A stretch of 64,000 nucleotides of DNA from Gammaproteobacteria bacterium (GTDB taxonomy: Bacteria; Pseudomonadota; Gammaproteobacteria; JAJPIJ01): contig JAJVIQ010000001.1 in NCBI GenBank assembly GCA_022071965.1, positions 140,855-204,854 of the forward strand. The letters run 5' to 3'. Below the pieces are notes generated by a model, which did no database searches, was not told the DNA's origin, and saw only the letters and a program-made list of their open reading frames with translations. Of the stretch, positions 1 through 9,790 are shown in pieces (the stretch's first letter is position 1; every line of letters starts with the position of its first letter). The position numbers and the translations under genes are program-made.

Positions 1-1
1 T

Positions 2-361
2 CTGCCGGTCCTGGCGGTGCTGAACGAGCTGGACGAGAGCCAGCTCGTGCAGATCCTCACCGAACCGCGCAACGCCATCACCAAGCAGTACGCCAAGCTC
101 TTCGAGATGGAGGGCTGCGAGCTGGTCTTCCGCGAAAACGCCCTGCGCGCGGTCGCGCGCAAGGCCGTGGAGCGCAAGACCGGAGCGCGCGGGCTGCGCT
201 CCATCCTGGAGCACGTCCTCCTGGACACGATGTACGAGCTGCCGTCCATGGACAACGTCGCCAAGGTTGTGGTTGACGACACGGCGATCGAAGGGGAGTC
301 CAAGCCTCTGATCATCTATGAGAGTTCGGAGCAGCAGCGGCCCAAGGCGGCCTCCGATTGA
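2..361 (+). CDS. clpX: ClpX, ATP-dependent Clp protease ATP-binding subunit (C-terminal 119 residues, 5' end outside window)
   Basis: ClpX is the AAA+ unfoldase that delivers proteins to the ClpP peptidase in the cytoplasm. Only its C-terminus is visible; the reading frame is open from base 2 and stops with TGA at 359-361. The segment holds the small C-terminal AAA+ subdomain, with the family-typical stretches [19 protein letters not shown] and [20 protein letters not shown]; the GAR of the latter is the sensor-2 arginine region. An intrinsic terminator follows 33 bases downstream and lon comes next, the usual clpX-lon order in Gammaproteobacteria. Identity is secure from sequence plus context. 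The Walker motifs and zinc-binding domain lie outside the window. Confidence 0.95.
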   Translation: MPVLAVLNELDESQLVQILTEPRNAITKQYAKLFEMEGCELVFRENALRAVARKAVERKTGARGLRSILEHVLLDTMYELPSMDNVAKVVVDDTAIEGESKPLIIYESSEQQRPKAASD

Positions 362-393
362 CCGGTCCGCGACGGCCGCGACAGCAGTCATCC

Positions 394-423
394 GAGGGGG
401 GCATCGCCCCCCTTGATTTTTTC
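394..423 (+). terminator. Rho-independent terminator after clpX
   Basis: A stem of 8-9 bp (395-402 AGGGGGGC with 406-413 GCCCCCCT, optionally extended by a G-T pair) has a 3-base loop ATC and is followed by TGATTTTTT. This is a strong intrinsic terminator that separates clpX from lon, so lon needs its own promoter in 424-600. A TATACT at 556-561 could be its -10, but I see no good -35 box and no clear heat-shock sigma-32 consensus. Confidence 0.9.
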
Positions 424-600
424 GCCGGAGGCCCCAGCTTCATCCGGTGATGGTTTGGTTGTTGCTTGCCTCACCAGACCCGCGTCCGGCCCACGACCGG
501 ATCCGGAGCGATGCGCTGTGATGCCGCCGCCACTCGCCAACCTGTCGAATACAGATATACTCAATTTAAGTGGTACCGCGTAAGAGGGCGCTCCAACGAA

Positions 601-3006
601 ATGACTGAATCCACACTCGTAGTCCCAGTGCTCCCGTTGCGGGACGTCGTTGTGTATCCGCACATGGTGATCCCCCTGTTCGTGGGTCGGGAGAAGTCCG
701 TCAAGGCGCTCGACATGGCGATGGAGAGCAACAAGCAGATCCTGCTGGTGGCCCAGAAGAGCGCCGGGGAGGACAACCCCGAGGTCGCGGACATATACAC
801 CATCGGGACCCTCTCGAGCATACTGCAGTTGCTGAAGCTTCCGGACGGCACCATCAAGGTCCTCGTCGAGGGCAACCAGCGCGCCAACGTGAAGCGGTAC
901 ATCGCCACGGACGCGATTTTCACCGCGGAGGTCGAGGTCGTTCAGTCCCAGGAGGTCGACGAACGCGAGGCCGAAGTCCTGATGCGCTCGGTAATGTCGC
1001 AGTTCGACCAGTACGTGAAGCTCAACCGCAAGATCCCCCCCGAGATCATCTCCTCCCTATCGAGCATCGACGAGCCCTCGCGCCTGGCCGACACGATTGC
1101 CGCGCACATGGCCGTGAAGATCCCCGAGAAGCAGAAGATCCTGGAGATTGTCAGCGTGCGCGCGCGGCTCGAGCACCTCGTTGGCCTGATGGAGGGCGAG
1201 ATCGACCTGCTTCAGATCGAAAAGCGTCTGCGTACCCGCGTCAAGAAGCAGATGGAGAAGAGCCAGCGCGAGTACTACCTGAACGAGCAGATGAAGGCCA
1301 TCCAGAGCGAGCTCGGCGAGATGGATGGCGGCAACGAGTTCGACGAGTTGCAGAAACGCATCGACAAGGCCGGCATGTCCAAGGAGGCCAAGGCCAAGGC
1401 GAATGCCGAGCTGAAGAAACTGCGCATGATGTCGCCGATGTCGGCGGAGGCCACCGTCGTGCGCAACTACGTCGACTGGATGCTCAACGTGCCCTGGAAG
1501 AAGCGCACCAAGATCAGCCAGGAGGTGAAGCGCGCGGAGAGGATCCTCAACGAGGATCACTACGGGCTCGAAAAGGTCAAGGAGCGCATCGTGGAGTACC
1601 TTGCGGTGCAGGCGCGCGTCCAGAAGATGAAGGGCCCGATTCTGTGTCTCGTGGGCCCTCCGGGCGTGGGCAAGACCTCGCTCGGGAAGTCGATCGCGCG
1701 CGCGACCAACCGCAACTTCGTCCGGATGTCGCTGGGCGGTGTGCGTGACGAGGCTGAGATTCGCGGCCACCGCCGGACTTACGTCGGCGCCCTGCCCGGG
1801 AAGATACTGCAGAACATGGCGAAGGCCGGCACGCGCAACCCGCTCATTCTGCTGGACGAGATCGACAAGATGGCGATGGATTTCCGCGGCGACCCGGCGG
1901 CGGCGCTGCTGGAGGTGCTGGATCCCGAGCAGAACTGCACGTTCAACGATCATTACCTGGAGGTCGATTACGATCTCTCCGAGGTCATGTTCGTCACGAC
2001 CGCCAACAGCATGAACATCCCGGCGCCGCTGCTCGATCGCATGGAGGTCATCCGGTTGTCCGGCTACACCGAGGACGAGAAGATCAGCATCGCCGAGAAG
2101 TACCTGATCCCCAAGCAGATCAAGGGCAATGGGCTGAAGACCGAGGAGATCGAGATACCTACCGCCACGATCCGCGAAATCGTGCGGTATTACACGCGTG
2201 AGGCCGGTGTACGCAATCTCGAGCGCGAGATCGCCACCATCTGCCGCAAGGTCGTGAAGGAGATCCTCTCCAAGGGCGGAGGCAAGCGCATCAATGTCGC
2301 CGCAAAGAATATCGAGAAGTTCCTCGGTGTGAAGCGCTATCGATTCGGGCTCGCCGAGGAGCAGGATCGCGTGGGGCAGGTTACCGGACTGGCATGGACC
2401 GAGGTCGGCGGCGATCTGCTGACGATCGAGGCGGCCGTGGTGAGCGGCAAGGGCAAGGAGACCTATACGGGGCGCCTTGGCGATGTCATGCAGGAATCCA
2501 TCAAGGCCGCGATGACCGTGGTGCGCAGTCGCGCACCGGCGCTGGGCATCGATCCGGAGTTCTACCGCAAGCGCGACGTGCACTTCCACGTTCCGGAGGG
2601 TGCCACGCCGAAGGATGGTCCGAGCGCGGGTGTCGGCATGTGCACCGCTTTGGTATCGGCCTTGACGGGGATCCCGGTGCATTCGAACGTGGCGATGACC
2701 GGCGAAATCACCTTGCGCGGGGAGGTCCTGCCCATAGGCGGCCTGAAGGAAAAACTGCTGGCCGCGCTGCGTGGAGGCATCAAGACGGTGCTGATTCCGT
2801 TCGAGAATCAGCGTGAACTCGCGGAGATTCCGAAGAACATCAAGCAGAACCTTGAAATCCGGCCGGTGCGTTGGATCGACGAGGTGCTCGAGGTTGCGCT
2901 GCAGCGCTTGCCGGCGCCGGCGAAATTCGAGGAAGCCGCCGAACCGGAGATCCCCGCGGCAAAGTCCGAAGGCGAGGACTCCGCCGATCTGCTGCGCGCG
3001 CACTAG
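601..3006 (+). CDS. lon: Lon, ATP-dependent serine protease
   Basis: Lon is a cytoplasmic AAA+ protease that degrades misfolded and regulatory proteins. From the ATG at 601 it is 801 aa (E. coli 784). The order is an N-terminal substrate-binding LON domain (about 1-200), a coiled-coil linker, an AAA+ module with Walker A GPPGVGKT at 352-359, and a C-terminal protease domain. The catalytic serine sits in PKDGPSAG at about residue 675 and the catalytic lysine in GGLKEK at about 718, the same 43-residue spacing as in E. coli. The frame is open upstream to 466, but the 601 start gives MTESTLVVPVLPLRD, matching the conserved Lon N-terminus, and avoids a non-conserved 45-residue extension. The Shine-Dalgarno is weak. 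Confidence 0.97.
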   Translation: MTESTLVVPVLPLRDVVVYPHMVIPLFVGREKSVKALDMAMESNKQILLVAQKSAGEDNPEVADIYTIGTLSSILQLLKLPDGTIKVLVEGNQRANVKRYIATDAIFTAEVEVVQSQEVDEREAEVLMRSVMSQFDQYVKLNRKIPPEIISSLSSIDEPSRLADTIAAHMAVKIPEKQKILEIVSVRARLEHLVGLMEGEIDLLQIEKRLRTRVKKQMEKSQREYYLNEQMKAIQSELGEMDGGNEFDELQKRIDKAGMSKEAKAKANAELKKLRMMSPMSAEATVVRNYVDWMLNVPWKKRTKISQEVKRAERILNEDHYGLEKVKERIVEYLAVQARVQKMKGPILCLVGPPGVGKTSLGKSIARATNRNFVRMSLGGVRDEAEIRGHRRTYVGALPGKILQNMAKAGTRNPLILLDEIDKMAMDFRGDPAAALLEVLDPEQNCTFNDHYLEVDYDLSEVMFVTTANSMNIPAPLLDRMEVIRLSGYTEDEKISIAEKYLIPKQIKGNGLKTEEIEIPTATIREIVRYYTREAGVRNLEREIATICRKVVKEILSKGGGKRINVAAKNIEKFLGVKRYRFGLAEEQDRVGQVTGLAWTEVGGDLLTIEAAVVSGKGKETYTGRLGDVMQESIKAAMTVVRSRAPALGIDPEFYRKRDVHFHVPEGATPKDGPSAGVGMCTALVSALTGIPVHSNVAMTGEITLRGEVLPIGGLKEKLLAALRGGIKTVLIPFENQRELAEIPKNIKQNLEIRPVRWIDEVLEVALQRLPAPAKFEEAAEPEIPAAKSEGEDSADLLRAH

Positions 3007-3088
3007 CTCGCGGACATCAGTAACCCGACGCAAATCGCGCGACGAATTGTCGGCGGTTCCGTCATACGACATCGGACGCCGCGCTTGC

Positions 3089-3118
3089 TTGACGCCTTCG
3101 GAGAGCTGTTGGTATAAA
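3089..3118 (+). promoter_or_regulatory. Sigma-70 promoter of hupB
   Basis: TTGACG (3089-3094) and TATAAA (3113-3118) are separated by 18 bp, close to the sigma-70 consensus. The site lies 113 bp upstream of the hupB ATG, downstream of the lon stop. No terminator is visible between hupB and the two tRNA genes, so this promoter may also transcribe them. Confidence 0.7.
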
Positions 3119-3230
3119 GCGCTCTCTCCAGACGATCGAAGTTCCTCACGTCCAAGCAGGGCGGCGCGATAGATCGATCCGCCGCGCACAATGGAACTCA
3201 GCGACAACAAGCCAAAGGGGATGAGCGACA

Positions 3231-3503
3231 ATGAACAAAGCAGATCTCATTGAGAAGATTGCCGAGGCTGCAGATGTTTCGAAGGCAACGGCCACGCGGG
3301 CCCTGGATGCAACGCTCGAAAGCATCACGAAGGAACTCAGGAAGGGACAGATGGTCACTCTGGTTGGCTTTGGCACGTTTACGGTCCGCAAGCGCGCCGC
3401 TCGCACCGGCCGCAATCCGCGGACCGGTGAGACACTCAAGATCAAGGCCGCGAAGATCCCGGGCTTCAAGGCTGGCAAGGCCTTGAAGGATGCCGTAAAC
3501 TAG
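3231..3503 (+). CDS. hupB: HU-beta, DNA-binding nucleoid protein
   Basis: HU is a small basic dimer that bends and compacts DNA. This protein is 90 aa, exactly the usual HU length. It starts [12 protein letters not shown], carries the GFGTF turn and the DNA-contacting beta-arm with the RNPRTGE motif, and ends with the IKIPA-like stretch [18 protein letters not shown]. The ATG is preceded by a GGGGATGAG purine run. It sits between lon and ppiD, as in many gammaproteobacteria, and follows a well-placed sigma-70 promoter. The order lon-hupB supports HU-beta rather than HU-alpha or IHF; IHF would normally lack this N-terminus. Confidence 0.96.
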   Translation: MNKADLIEKIAEAADVSKATATRALDATLESITKELRKGQMVTLVGFGTFTVRKRAARTGRNPRTGETLKIKAAKIPGFKAGKALKDAVN

Positions 3504-3530
3504 CGCGCCCCCGGAAGGGCCGCAGCGCCT

Positions 3531-3606
3531 GGGTGCTTAGCTCAGCTGGGAGAGCGTCGCCCTTACAAGGCGAATGTCGGGGGTTCGATCCCCTCAGCAC
3601 CCACCA
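3531..3606 (+). tRNA. tRNA-Val (anticodon TAC)
   Basis: The 76-nt cloverleaf has a 7-bp acceptor stem (GGGTGCT with AGCACCC), a D-loop with AGCTCAGCTGGGAGAGC, anticodon TAC at 3564-3566, a T-arm with GGTTCGATCC, and an encoded CCA end. It closely resembles E. coli tRNA-Val(UAC). It lies 27 bases after hupB and 9 bases before tRNA-Asp. Confidence 0.97.
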
Positions 3607-3615
3607 AAATTCGTA

Positions 3616-3692
3616 GGAGCGGTAGTTCAGTCGGTTAGAATACCGGCCTGTCACGCCGGGGGTCGCGGGTTCGAGTCCCGTCCGCTCCGCCA
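3616..3692 (+). tRNA. tRNA-Asp (anticodon GTC)
   Basis: The 77-nt cloverleaf is nearly identical to E. coli tRNA-Asp. It has acceptor GGAGCGG, D-arm TAGTTCAGTCGGTTAGAATA, anticodon GTC at 3650-3652, T-arm GGGTTCGAGTCCC and an encoded CCA. It is paired with tRNA-Val and followed directly by an intrinsic terminator. Confidence 0.97.
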
Positions 3693-3698
3693 ATCTCG

Positions 3699-3734
3699 AG
3701 GGCGCTCCCGCGCATGCAGGGTGCGCCCTTTTTC
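3699..3734 (+). terminator. Rho-independent terminator after the tRNA pair
   Basis: A 7-bp stem (3699-3705 AGGGCGC with 3723-3729 GCGCCCT) is followed by TTTTC. It ends the hupB-tRNA-Val-tRNA-Asp unit before ppiD. Confidence 0.8.
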
Positions 3735-3804
3735 ATTGTTGCGGACAGCAGGCCCTTGATAATCTTGCCCTCATCGGGTTGACGGAATCGCGAGGTGGAC
3801 GAAC

Positions 3805-5709
3805 ATGTTACAGAGCATTCGTGATCGTGCCCAAGGCTGGTTTGCCACCGTCGTTTTCGGCCTGCTCCTCATTCCATTCGCGCTGTGGGGCGTGAACTGG
3901 TATGTGCGGGAGCGCTCGGAGATCGTCGTCGCCAAGGTGAACGGGACCAAGATCCGTCTGCAGGAATACGAGCGTGCGTACCAGGAGCAGCGCCGTTACA
4001 TGCAGTCATTGCTGGGCGACGCCAGCCGGCTTGACGGCAAGGACCTGAAACAGCAGACCATCGACAAGCTGATCAGCGATCGCCTGCTCGAGACCGCGAC
4101 GCAGCGGTACGGTCTGCGGATCGGAGACGGTGACCTCGTCGGCGCCATTCAGCTCTTCCCTGCGTTTCAGAAAGACGGCAGGTTCGTCCCGCAGTTGTAC
4201 GAGAACCGATTGCGTGACCTCGGGTTGTCGCCGGCCGGTTTCGAGGGGCGCATGCGTGTGGATCTGGCCACCGAACAGCTGCACCAGGGCATAAGCGAAA
4301 CCAATTTCGTCACCCAGGCCGCCGTCAAGGTCGTCGAGAAACTGAAGGACCAGCGGCGCGACGTCGTGTACGCGACCATCGCCGCGGAACCGCTGAAGAG
4401 CCGGATCACGCCCACGGAGGCCGAGATCGAGGACTACTATCAGCGCAACAGCACGCGCTTCATGTCCCCGGAGACGGTGAAGCTGGCCTACGTGGAACTG
4501 TCAGCCGACGAGATGGCCAGGGAGGTGGTGGTCGACGAGCAGGCTCTCAAGGACTACTACGAGACCCACAAGGCGACCTACAGTACGCCGGAGGAACGCA
4601 GCGCCAGCCACATCCTGGTGCATGTGAAAAAGGACGCGAAGCCCGAGGAGGTCGAGGCGGCGCGCAAGCTGGCCGAGGGATATCTGAACGAGGCCAAGGC
4701 GGGCAGGTCCTTCGAAGAGATCGCGATGCAGAAATCCGACGATGTCGGCTCCAAGGCGGAGGGCGGCAAGACGGGTTTTTTCCCGCGCGGCGTGATGGCC
4801 AAGGAGTTCGAGGACGCCGCCTTCTCCATGCAGCCCGGCGAACTGCGCGGCCCGATACGCACCGAGTTCGGCTGGCATGTCATACGCCTCAACGAGATCA
4901 AGGCGGCGAGCTCGAAGACCTTCGACGAGGCGCGTGCCGAGGTCGAGTCGGCGGTGCGCAAGGAGCAGGCCGAGAAGCTCTTTTTCGACGAGGCCGATCA
5001 GCTCTCGACTCTGACATATGAAAACTCCGATTCGCTCGAGCCTGCTGCCAAGGCGCTGAACCTGCACGTGAAGGAAACCGGTTTTTTCAGCCGCACCGGC
5101 GGGGAGGGGCTGTTTGCGAATCCCAAGGTGGTCGAGGCGGCGTTCAGCAGCGAGGTGATCACGGAGCACCTGAACAGTCAGCCGATCGAGATCGGCCCGA
5201 CGCACGTGCTGGTCCTGCGCCTCGTGGAGCACAAGCCCTCGGCACTGCGGCCGCTGGCCGACGTGAGGGCGGAGGTGGCCGCGCTGGTGACCGCGGAGCT
5301 CGCGAAACGCAAGACGGAGGAACGCGGCAAGACCCTCCTCGAGCGTCTCGCCAAGGGCGAAGACCGCGACGCCCTGGCCAGCACCGAGCAGCTCGCCTGG
5401 ACGGAGGTCAAAGGGGCAACCCGCGAGGACGACACCAAGCTCAGTCGCGCGGTGGGGCGTCTGGCATTTCGCATCCCCTATACGAAGCAGGGAGAGGTCC
5501 GTTACGACGGCCTGTCACTGGGTACTGGCGATTACGTCATCGTCGGCGTCACCGGCATCGGCGAGCCGGATCTTTCCAAGCCGAACGAAGACGAGCGCAA
5601 GGCCGCGCGGGAGGCGCTGTTTGCGGATTACGCCGACAACGACTGGCGCGACTACCTCGCCGCCCTGAAGGCCGGCGCGAAGATCTCCACCTATACCGAC
5701 AAGCTCTAG
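3805..5709 (+). CDS. ppiD: PpiD-type periplasmic folding factor (SurA N-terminal/parvulin), inner-membrane anchored
   Basis: PpiD is a membrane-anchored periplasmic chaperone near the Sec translocon that assists folding of exported proteins. The protein is 634 aa (E. coli 623). It has a short cytoplasmic N-terminus, one transmembrane helix at about 12-33, a SurA-like chaperone region, and a parvulin PpiC domain at about 259-365 with the landmarks ASHILVHV, GGKTGFFPRG and FGWHVIRL. A long C-terminal chaperone arm follows. It comes after hupB and the tRNAs, the usual place for ppiD. The GC-rich dyad at 5747-5780 between its stop and the convergent fabI stop (CTGCCGCC with GGCGGCAG) may end both transcripts, although it has no T-run. 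Confidence 0.94.
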   Translation: MLQSIRDRAQGWFATVVFGLLLIPFALWGVNWYVRERSEIVVAKVNGTKIRLQEYERAYQEQRRYMQSLLGDASRLDGKDLKQQTIDKLISDRLLETATQRYGLRIGDGDLVGAIQLFPAFQKDGRFVPQLYENRLRDLGLSPAGFEGRMRVDLATEQLHQGISETNFVTQAAVKVVEKLKDQRRDVVYATIAAEPLKSRITPTEAEIEDYYQRNSTRFMSPETVKLAYVELSADEMAREVVVDEQALKDYYETHKATYSTPEERSASHILVHVKKDAKPEEVEAARKLAEGYLNEAKAGRSFEEIAMQKSDDVGSKAEGGKTGFFPRGVMAKEFEDAAFSMQPGELRGPIRTEFGWHVIRLNEIKAASSKTFDEARAEVESAVRKEQAEKLFFDEADQLSTLTYENSDSLEPAAKALNLHVKETGFFSRTGGEGLFANPKVVEAAFSSEVITEHLNSQPIEIGPTHVLVLRLVEHKPSALRPLADVRAEVAALVTAELAKRKTEERGKTLLERLAKGEDRDALASTEQLAWTEVKGATREDDTKLSRAVGRLAFRIPYTKQGEVRYDGLSLGTGDYVIVGVTGIGEPDLSKPNEDERKAAREALFADYADNDWRDYLAALKAGAKISTYTDKL

Positions 5710-5798
5710 GCGCGAAGCCGCGACCGATCCTGCCGCTGGCGGTCGTCTGCCGCCAGGTGCTCCGCCGCGCGCGGCGGCAGCGCGGCGCCGCGGGACCC

Positions 5799-6581
5799 TC
5801 AGACCTCCGCGAGCCCGATCGCGTTGTACCCGCAGTCGACGTAGATTGTCTCCCCGGTCACCGCCGAGGCGAGATCCGAGCACAGGAACGCACCGACATT
5901 GCCGACCTCCTCGATCGTGACGTTGCGGCGCAGTGGCGCGTGCTTCTCGACATACTCGAGGAACTTGCGCAGATCCTTCACACCGGATGCAGCGAGGGTG
6001 CGGATGGGACCGGCGGATATCGCGTTGACGCGCGTGCCTTCCGGCCCGAGATCCTGGGTCATGTAGCGCACATTCGCCTCGAGGCTCGCCTTCGCCAGCC
6101 CCATGACGTTGTAACTCGGCATCGCCCGCACCGCCCCGATGTAGCTCAACGTCAGCAGCGCGCCGTTGCGCCCCTTCATCATCGGTCTTGCCGCCTGCGC
6201 CAGCGCGGTGAAGCTGTACGAGCTGATCTCGTGCGCAATGCGGAATCCCTCGCGCGTCGTGACGGACATGTATTCGCCCTCCAGGCATTCGCGCGGGGCG
6301 TAGGCCAGTGAGTGCACGAGTATGTCCAGATGACCCCAGCGCTTGGCCAGTCCCCCGATCGCCGCTTCGATCTGCCCGTCCTCGGCGACGTCGCAGGGCA
6401 TGGTGATGTCCGAGTCCAGTTGCCGTGCGAAATCCTCGACGCGTTCCTTGAATCGTTCCGTCTGGTAGCTGAGCGCGATCTCCGCGCCCTCCCGGCGCAT
6501 GGCCTGGGCGATTCCCCAGGCGATGGACCTGTTGCTCGCCACTCCGACGATGAGAGCGCGTTTGTCTTGCAGAAACCCCAT
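5799..6581 (-). CDS. fabI: FabI, enoyl-[acyl-carrier-protein] reductase (NADH)
   Basis: FabI catalyses the last step of each fatty acid elongation cycle, reducing enoyl-ACP. The protein is 260 aa (E. coli 262), beginning [20 protein letters not shown], the glycine-poor nucleotide loop typical of FabI. The catalytic tyrosine and lysine are spaced Y157-x6-K164 in [14 protein letters not shown], and the upstream tyrosine is Y147 in TLSYIG. A GGGGG ribosome-binding run lies just upstream of the ATG. The frame stays open far past this start, but that extension is the shadow of the divergent transporter gene. fabI beside ppiD and a peptide transporter is also the order known in Pseudomonas aeruginosa. 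Confidence 0.97.
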   Translation of the reverse strand: MGFLQDKRALIVGVASNRSIAWGIAQAMRREGAEIALSYQTERFKERVEDFARQLDSDITMPCDVAEDGQIEAAIGGLAKRWGHLDILVHSLAYAPRECLEGEYMSVTTREGFRIAHEISSYSFTALAQAARPMMKGRNGALLTLSYIGAVRAMPSYNVMGLAKASLEANVRYMTQDLGPEGTRVNAISAGPIRTLAASGVKDLRKFLEYVEKHAPLRRNVTIEEVGNVGAFLCSDLASAVTGETIYVDCGYNAIGLAEV

Positions 6582-6640
6582 GATTGATGCCCCCTGCCGA
6601 TCTTCGAATGGCGCAAAGTGTACCCGGTCGCCGTCGGGTT

Positions 6641-6646
6641 TATAAT
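6641..6646 (+). promoter_or_regulatory. Perfect -10 box for the peptide-transporter operon
   Basis: TATAAT lies 20 bp upstream of the substrate-binding protein ATG, in the 84-bp gap divergent from fabI. No good -35 element is visible 16-18 bp upstream, so the promoter may depend on an activator. The predicted leader is only about a dozen bases long. Confidence 0.45.
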
Positions 6647-6665
6647 CCCCGGCGGATCGCAAGCC

Positions 6666-8816
6666 ATGCGCTCGACCAATATCATCGCCGTCCTGATCCT
6701 CGCCGCCAGTGACGTCGCGGCAGCGCCGTGGAACAACCCTTATCCGGCGGCCGACGCCACCGCCGACGTCTACTACGACTCCTTCGAGGAACGGCCGAAG
6801 CACCTCGATCCGGCCCGCTCCTACGCCGAGAACGAGGGCCAGTTCATCGGACAGGTCTACGAACCTCCGCTGCAATACCATTACCTGCGGCGCCCCTACG
6901 AACTGGTGCCGCTGACGGTCAGGGAGGTCCCCACGCCAATCTACCAGGGCGCTGACGGGCGCGAATTGCCGGAGGACGCGCCGGTCGGGCGCATCGCGCG
7001 CACCGTGTATCGATTCAGGCTCAAGGCCGGGATCCGGTTCCAGCCCCATCCCGCGCTGGCCCGCGATTCGCAGGGAGGCTTTCTCTATCATGCGCTCGCG
7101 CACGCGGACCTCGCCGCCGTGCACACGCTCGCCGATCTGCCCGTCAGCGGGACCCGCGAGCTGGTGGCTGCCGATTACGTGTACCAGATCAAGCGCCTCG
7201 CCGATCCCGCGGTGGCCTCCCCCATCGCGGGCCTGATGTTCGAACACATCGTCGGTCTGCGCGAGTACGCCGAACGCCTGAGGCGACTCCGCACCGCGGC
7301 GCGCGCCAGCGGCGGCTTTCTGGACCTGCGCGCGCATGATCTCGAAGGAGCACGCGTGATCGATCGGTATGCCTGGGAGATCACGATCAAGGGAAAGTAC
7401 CCGCAGTTCCTCTACTGGCAGGCGATGACGTTCTTCGCGCCCATGCCCTGGGAGGCGGACCGCTTCCATGCGCAAGCCGGCCTGGCCGAGCGCAACGTCA
7501 CGCTCGACTGGTTTCCAATCGGCACCGGACCATTCATGCTGGCCGAGAACAACCCCAATCGACGCATGGTCCTGGTGCGCAATCCCAACTTCCGCGGCGA
7601 GCGCTATCCCGCCGACGGCGAGATGGAGGACGGTCCGGCGGGGCTGCTGGCCGATGCCGGGAAGCCCATGCCCTTCGTGGACCGCGCCGTCTACAGTCTG
7701 GAAACCGAGAGCATCCCGCGCTGGAGCAAGTTTCTGCAGGGCTACTACGACGTCTCGGGGATCCCGAGCGACAGTTTCGATCAGGCGGTTCAGTACACCA
7801 CCGCCGGGCTGACGCTGACCGAGGAGATGCGGCGCCGCGGCATCCGGCTGCTGACGGCGGTGAGCGCGTCGACGAGTTACGTCGGATTCAACATGCTCGA
7901 TCCGGTGGTCGGCGGCGATGGCGAGCGTGCGCGCAAGCTGCGGCGCGCCATCGCCATCGCCGCCGACACGGAAGAGTACATCAGCATCTTCCGCAACGGT
8001 CGCGGCGTGGCATCGCAGGGACCCATACCCCCGGGCCTCTTCGGCGCCCGCGAGGGCGAGGCGTCGATCAATCCCTACGTCTACACCTGGGTCAACGGCC
8101 AGCCGCAACGGCGCCCGCTGGAGGAGGCCAGGCGCCTGTTGGCCGAGGCGGGCTATCCCGGCGGACGCGATCCGGCGACCGGACGAGCGCTGGTTCTGCA
8201 TTTCGACACCTCGGCCTCCGGACCCGATTTCAGATCGACGCTGGATTGGTGGCGCAAGCAGTTCGACAAGCTGGGCATCCAACTCATCGTTCGCGACTCC
8301 GATTTCAACCGTTTCCAGGACAAGCTCGCGCGCGGCAATGCCGAGATCTTCCAGTTCGGATGGAACGCCGACTATCCGGATCCGGAGAACTTCCTGTTTC
8401 TGCTGACGGGAAGCCAGGGGAAGGTGCGGCACGCGGGCGAGAACGCGGCCAACTATTCGAACCCGGATTTCGATCGGCTCTTCGAGCAGATGCGGCACAT
8501 GGACAACGGTCCCGGGCGGCAGCGCATCATCGACAGCATGGTCGAGATCGCCCGTCGTGACGGACCGTGGCTTTGGGGCTTCCATCCCACCGGCTACACC
8601 TTGATGCATTCCTGGTACTCCAACGCGAAACCCAATCTCATGGCACGCAACACGCTGAAGTACGTGCGGGTGGACCCGGTGCTGCGGGCCGTGCGCCGGT
8701 CACAGTGGAACGCGCCGGTCTGGCAGCCCGTCGCGTGGTTTGCGGCATTCCTCGTCGCGGGCCTGCTTGCGGCCATCCGGGTCTATCGGCGGCGCCAGCG
8801 GGCAACCGCGTTATGA
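6666..8816 (+). CDS. Peptide ABC transporter substrate-binding protein (family 5) with C-terminal membrane anchor
   Basis: This is a periplasmic receptor of the extracellular solute-binding family 5 (DppA/OppA/YejA type), which hands peptides to an inner-membrane ABC transporter. From the ATG at 6666 it is 716 aa, long for this family. It has a signal peptide (about 1-20, ending AAA), the family-5 core, and motifs such as [12 protein letters not shown] and [15 protein letters not shown]. An unusual C-terminal hydrophobic helix (about 688-705) is followed by RVYRRRQR, so it looks tethered to the inner membrane at its C-terminus. Its TGA overlaps the next ATG (ATGA). The locus parallels the Npp peptide/peptidyl-nucleoside importer beside fabI in P. 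aeruginosa. The substrate here is inferred. Confidence 0.88.
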   Translation: MRSTNIIAVLILAASDVAAAPWNNPYPAADATADVYYDSFEERPKHLDPARSYAENEGQFIGQVYEPPLQYHYLRRPYELVPLTVREVPTPIYQGADGRELPEDAPVGRIARTVYRFRLKAGIRFQPHPALARDSQGGFLYHALAHADLAAVHTLADLPVSGTRELVAADYVYQIKRLADPAVASPIAGLMFEHIVGLREYAERLRRLRTAARASGGFLDLRAHDLEGARVIDRYAWEITIKGKYPQFLYWQAMTFFAPMPWEADRFHAQAGLAERNVTLDWFPIGTGPFMLAENNPNRRMVLVRNPNFRGERYPADGEMEDGPAGLLADAGKPMPFVDRAVYSLETESIPRWSKFLQGYYDVSGIPSDSFDQAVQYTTAGLTLTEEMRRRGIRLLTAVSASTSYVGFNMLDPVVGGDGERARKLRRAIAIAADTEEYISIFRNGRGVASQGPIPPGLFGAREGEASINPYVYTWVNGQPQRRPLEEARRLLAEAGYPGGRDPATGRALVLHFDTSASGPDFRSTLDWWRKQFDKLGIQLIVRDSDFNRFQDKLARGNAEIFQFGWNADYPDPENFLFLLTGSQGKVRHAGENAANYSNPDFDRLFEQMRHMDNGPGRQRIIDSMVEIARRDGPWLWGFHPTGYTLMHSWYSNAKPNLMARNTLKYVRVDPVLRAVRRSQWNAPVWQPVAWFAAFLVAGLLAAIRVYRRRQRATAL

Positions 8817-9790
8817 CCGCGTACATCGTCCGCCGGTGCCTCTACGCAGTTCCGATCCTCGTCGGCGTCAACCTCGTCACCTTCTGGCTTTTTTTCTTCG
8901 TCAACACGCCCGACGACATGGCGCGGCTCGCGCTGGGCGCGAAGCACGTGACGCCGGAGATGGTCGCCGGCTGGAAGCAGCAGCACGGTTACGATCGCCC
9001 GCTGCTGTTCAACTCAGCGGTCCGCGGCACGGGGAAACTCACGGAAACGCTGTTCTACCGGAAATCACTGCGGCTGTTCTTGCTCGACTTCGGATCCTCC
9101 GACGGGGGGCGGGACATCGGACACGACATCGCTCAGCGCATGGGGCCGAGCCTGGCAATCGCGGTGCCGACGCTGCTCGTCGCGCTGGCCGTCGAGGTGG
9201 GCATCGCGCTGCTGATCGTGATGTTCCGGGGGAGCTACATAGATCTCTTCGCCCTGTTGATCTGCATCGTGCTGATGTCGATCTCGCTGCTTTTCTACGT
9301 CATTGGCGGTCAGTACCTCATAGGGAAGGTTTGGCGTCTGGCACCGATCTCCGGATTCGGCGATGGCGTGGATGCCTGGCGCTTCGTGGCCTTGCCGGTG
9401 TTCATCGGCGTCCTTGGCGGCGTGGGCGCGGGTGTGCGCGTCTATCGGACCTATTTCCTCGAGGAGGAGGGTCGTGATTTCATCCGCACGGCGCGCGCCA
9501 AGGGGCTCACCGATGGGGTCGTGTTGTTCCGGCACGTGCTGGGCAACGCCATGATCCCGGTGCTCACCGGGCTGGTGGTCGTACTCCCGTCGCTGTTCCT
9601 GGGCAGCCTCATCATGGAGTCGTTCTTCGGCATCCCCGGCCTGGGCAGTTACACGATCGAGGCCATACAGAACCAGGACTTCGCCATCGTGCGCGCGATG
9701 GTCTTCCTCGGATCGCTGCTGTACGTGCTCGGGCTGCTGCTGACCGATATCTCCTACACGCTCGTCGATCCGCGGGTACGCCTGGGATGA
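8813..9790 (+). CDS. Peptide ABC transporter permease (DppB/OppB/YejB type)
   Basis: First membrane permease of the importer, 325 aa with about six transmembrane helices. It starts [20 protein letters not shown], the typical OppB N-terminus. The EAA loop that docks to the ATPase is seen as RDFIRTARAKGLTDGVVLFR followed by HVLGNAMIPVLTG. The next helices contain LIMESFFGIPGLGSYTIEAI, standard for this family. Translational coupling is visible at both ends: the start overlaps the receptor stop (ATGA at 8813) and the stop overlaps the next start (ATGA at 9787). The frame is open upstream to 8567, but that part overlaps the receptor gene and is not conserved. Confidence 0.93.
   Translation: MTAYIVRRCLYAVPILVGVNLVTFWLFFFVNTPDDMARLALGAKHVTPEMVAGWKQQHGYDRPLLFNSAVRGTGKLTETLFYRKSLRLFLLDFGSSDGGRDIGHDIAQRMGPSLAIAVPTLLVALAVEVGIALLIVMFRGSYIDLFALLICIVLMSISLLFYVIGGQYLIGKVWRLAPISGFGDGVDAWRFVALPVFIGVLGGVGAGVRVYRTYFLEEEGRDFIRTARAKGLTDGVVLFRHVLGNAMIPVLTGLVVVLPSLFLGSLIMESFFGIPGLGSYTIEAIQNQDFAIVRAMVFLGSLLYVLGLLLTDISYTLVDPRVRLG

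Noticed and set aside
466..600. Upstream in-frame extension of Lon
   Set aside because: The added 45 residues are unlike any Lon N-terminus, and the ATG at 601 begins the conserved sequence.
1057..3231. Long minus-strand open frame opposite lon
   Set aside because: His/Leu/Arg-rich antisense shadow produced by high GC codon usage; no motif and no ribosome site.
6582..8609. Minus-strand frame continuing upstream of fabI
   Set aside because: It is antisense to the peptide receptor gene; FabI has a clear start at 6581 with a ribosome site.
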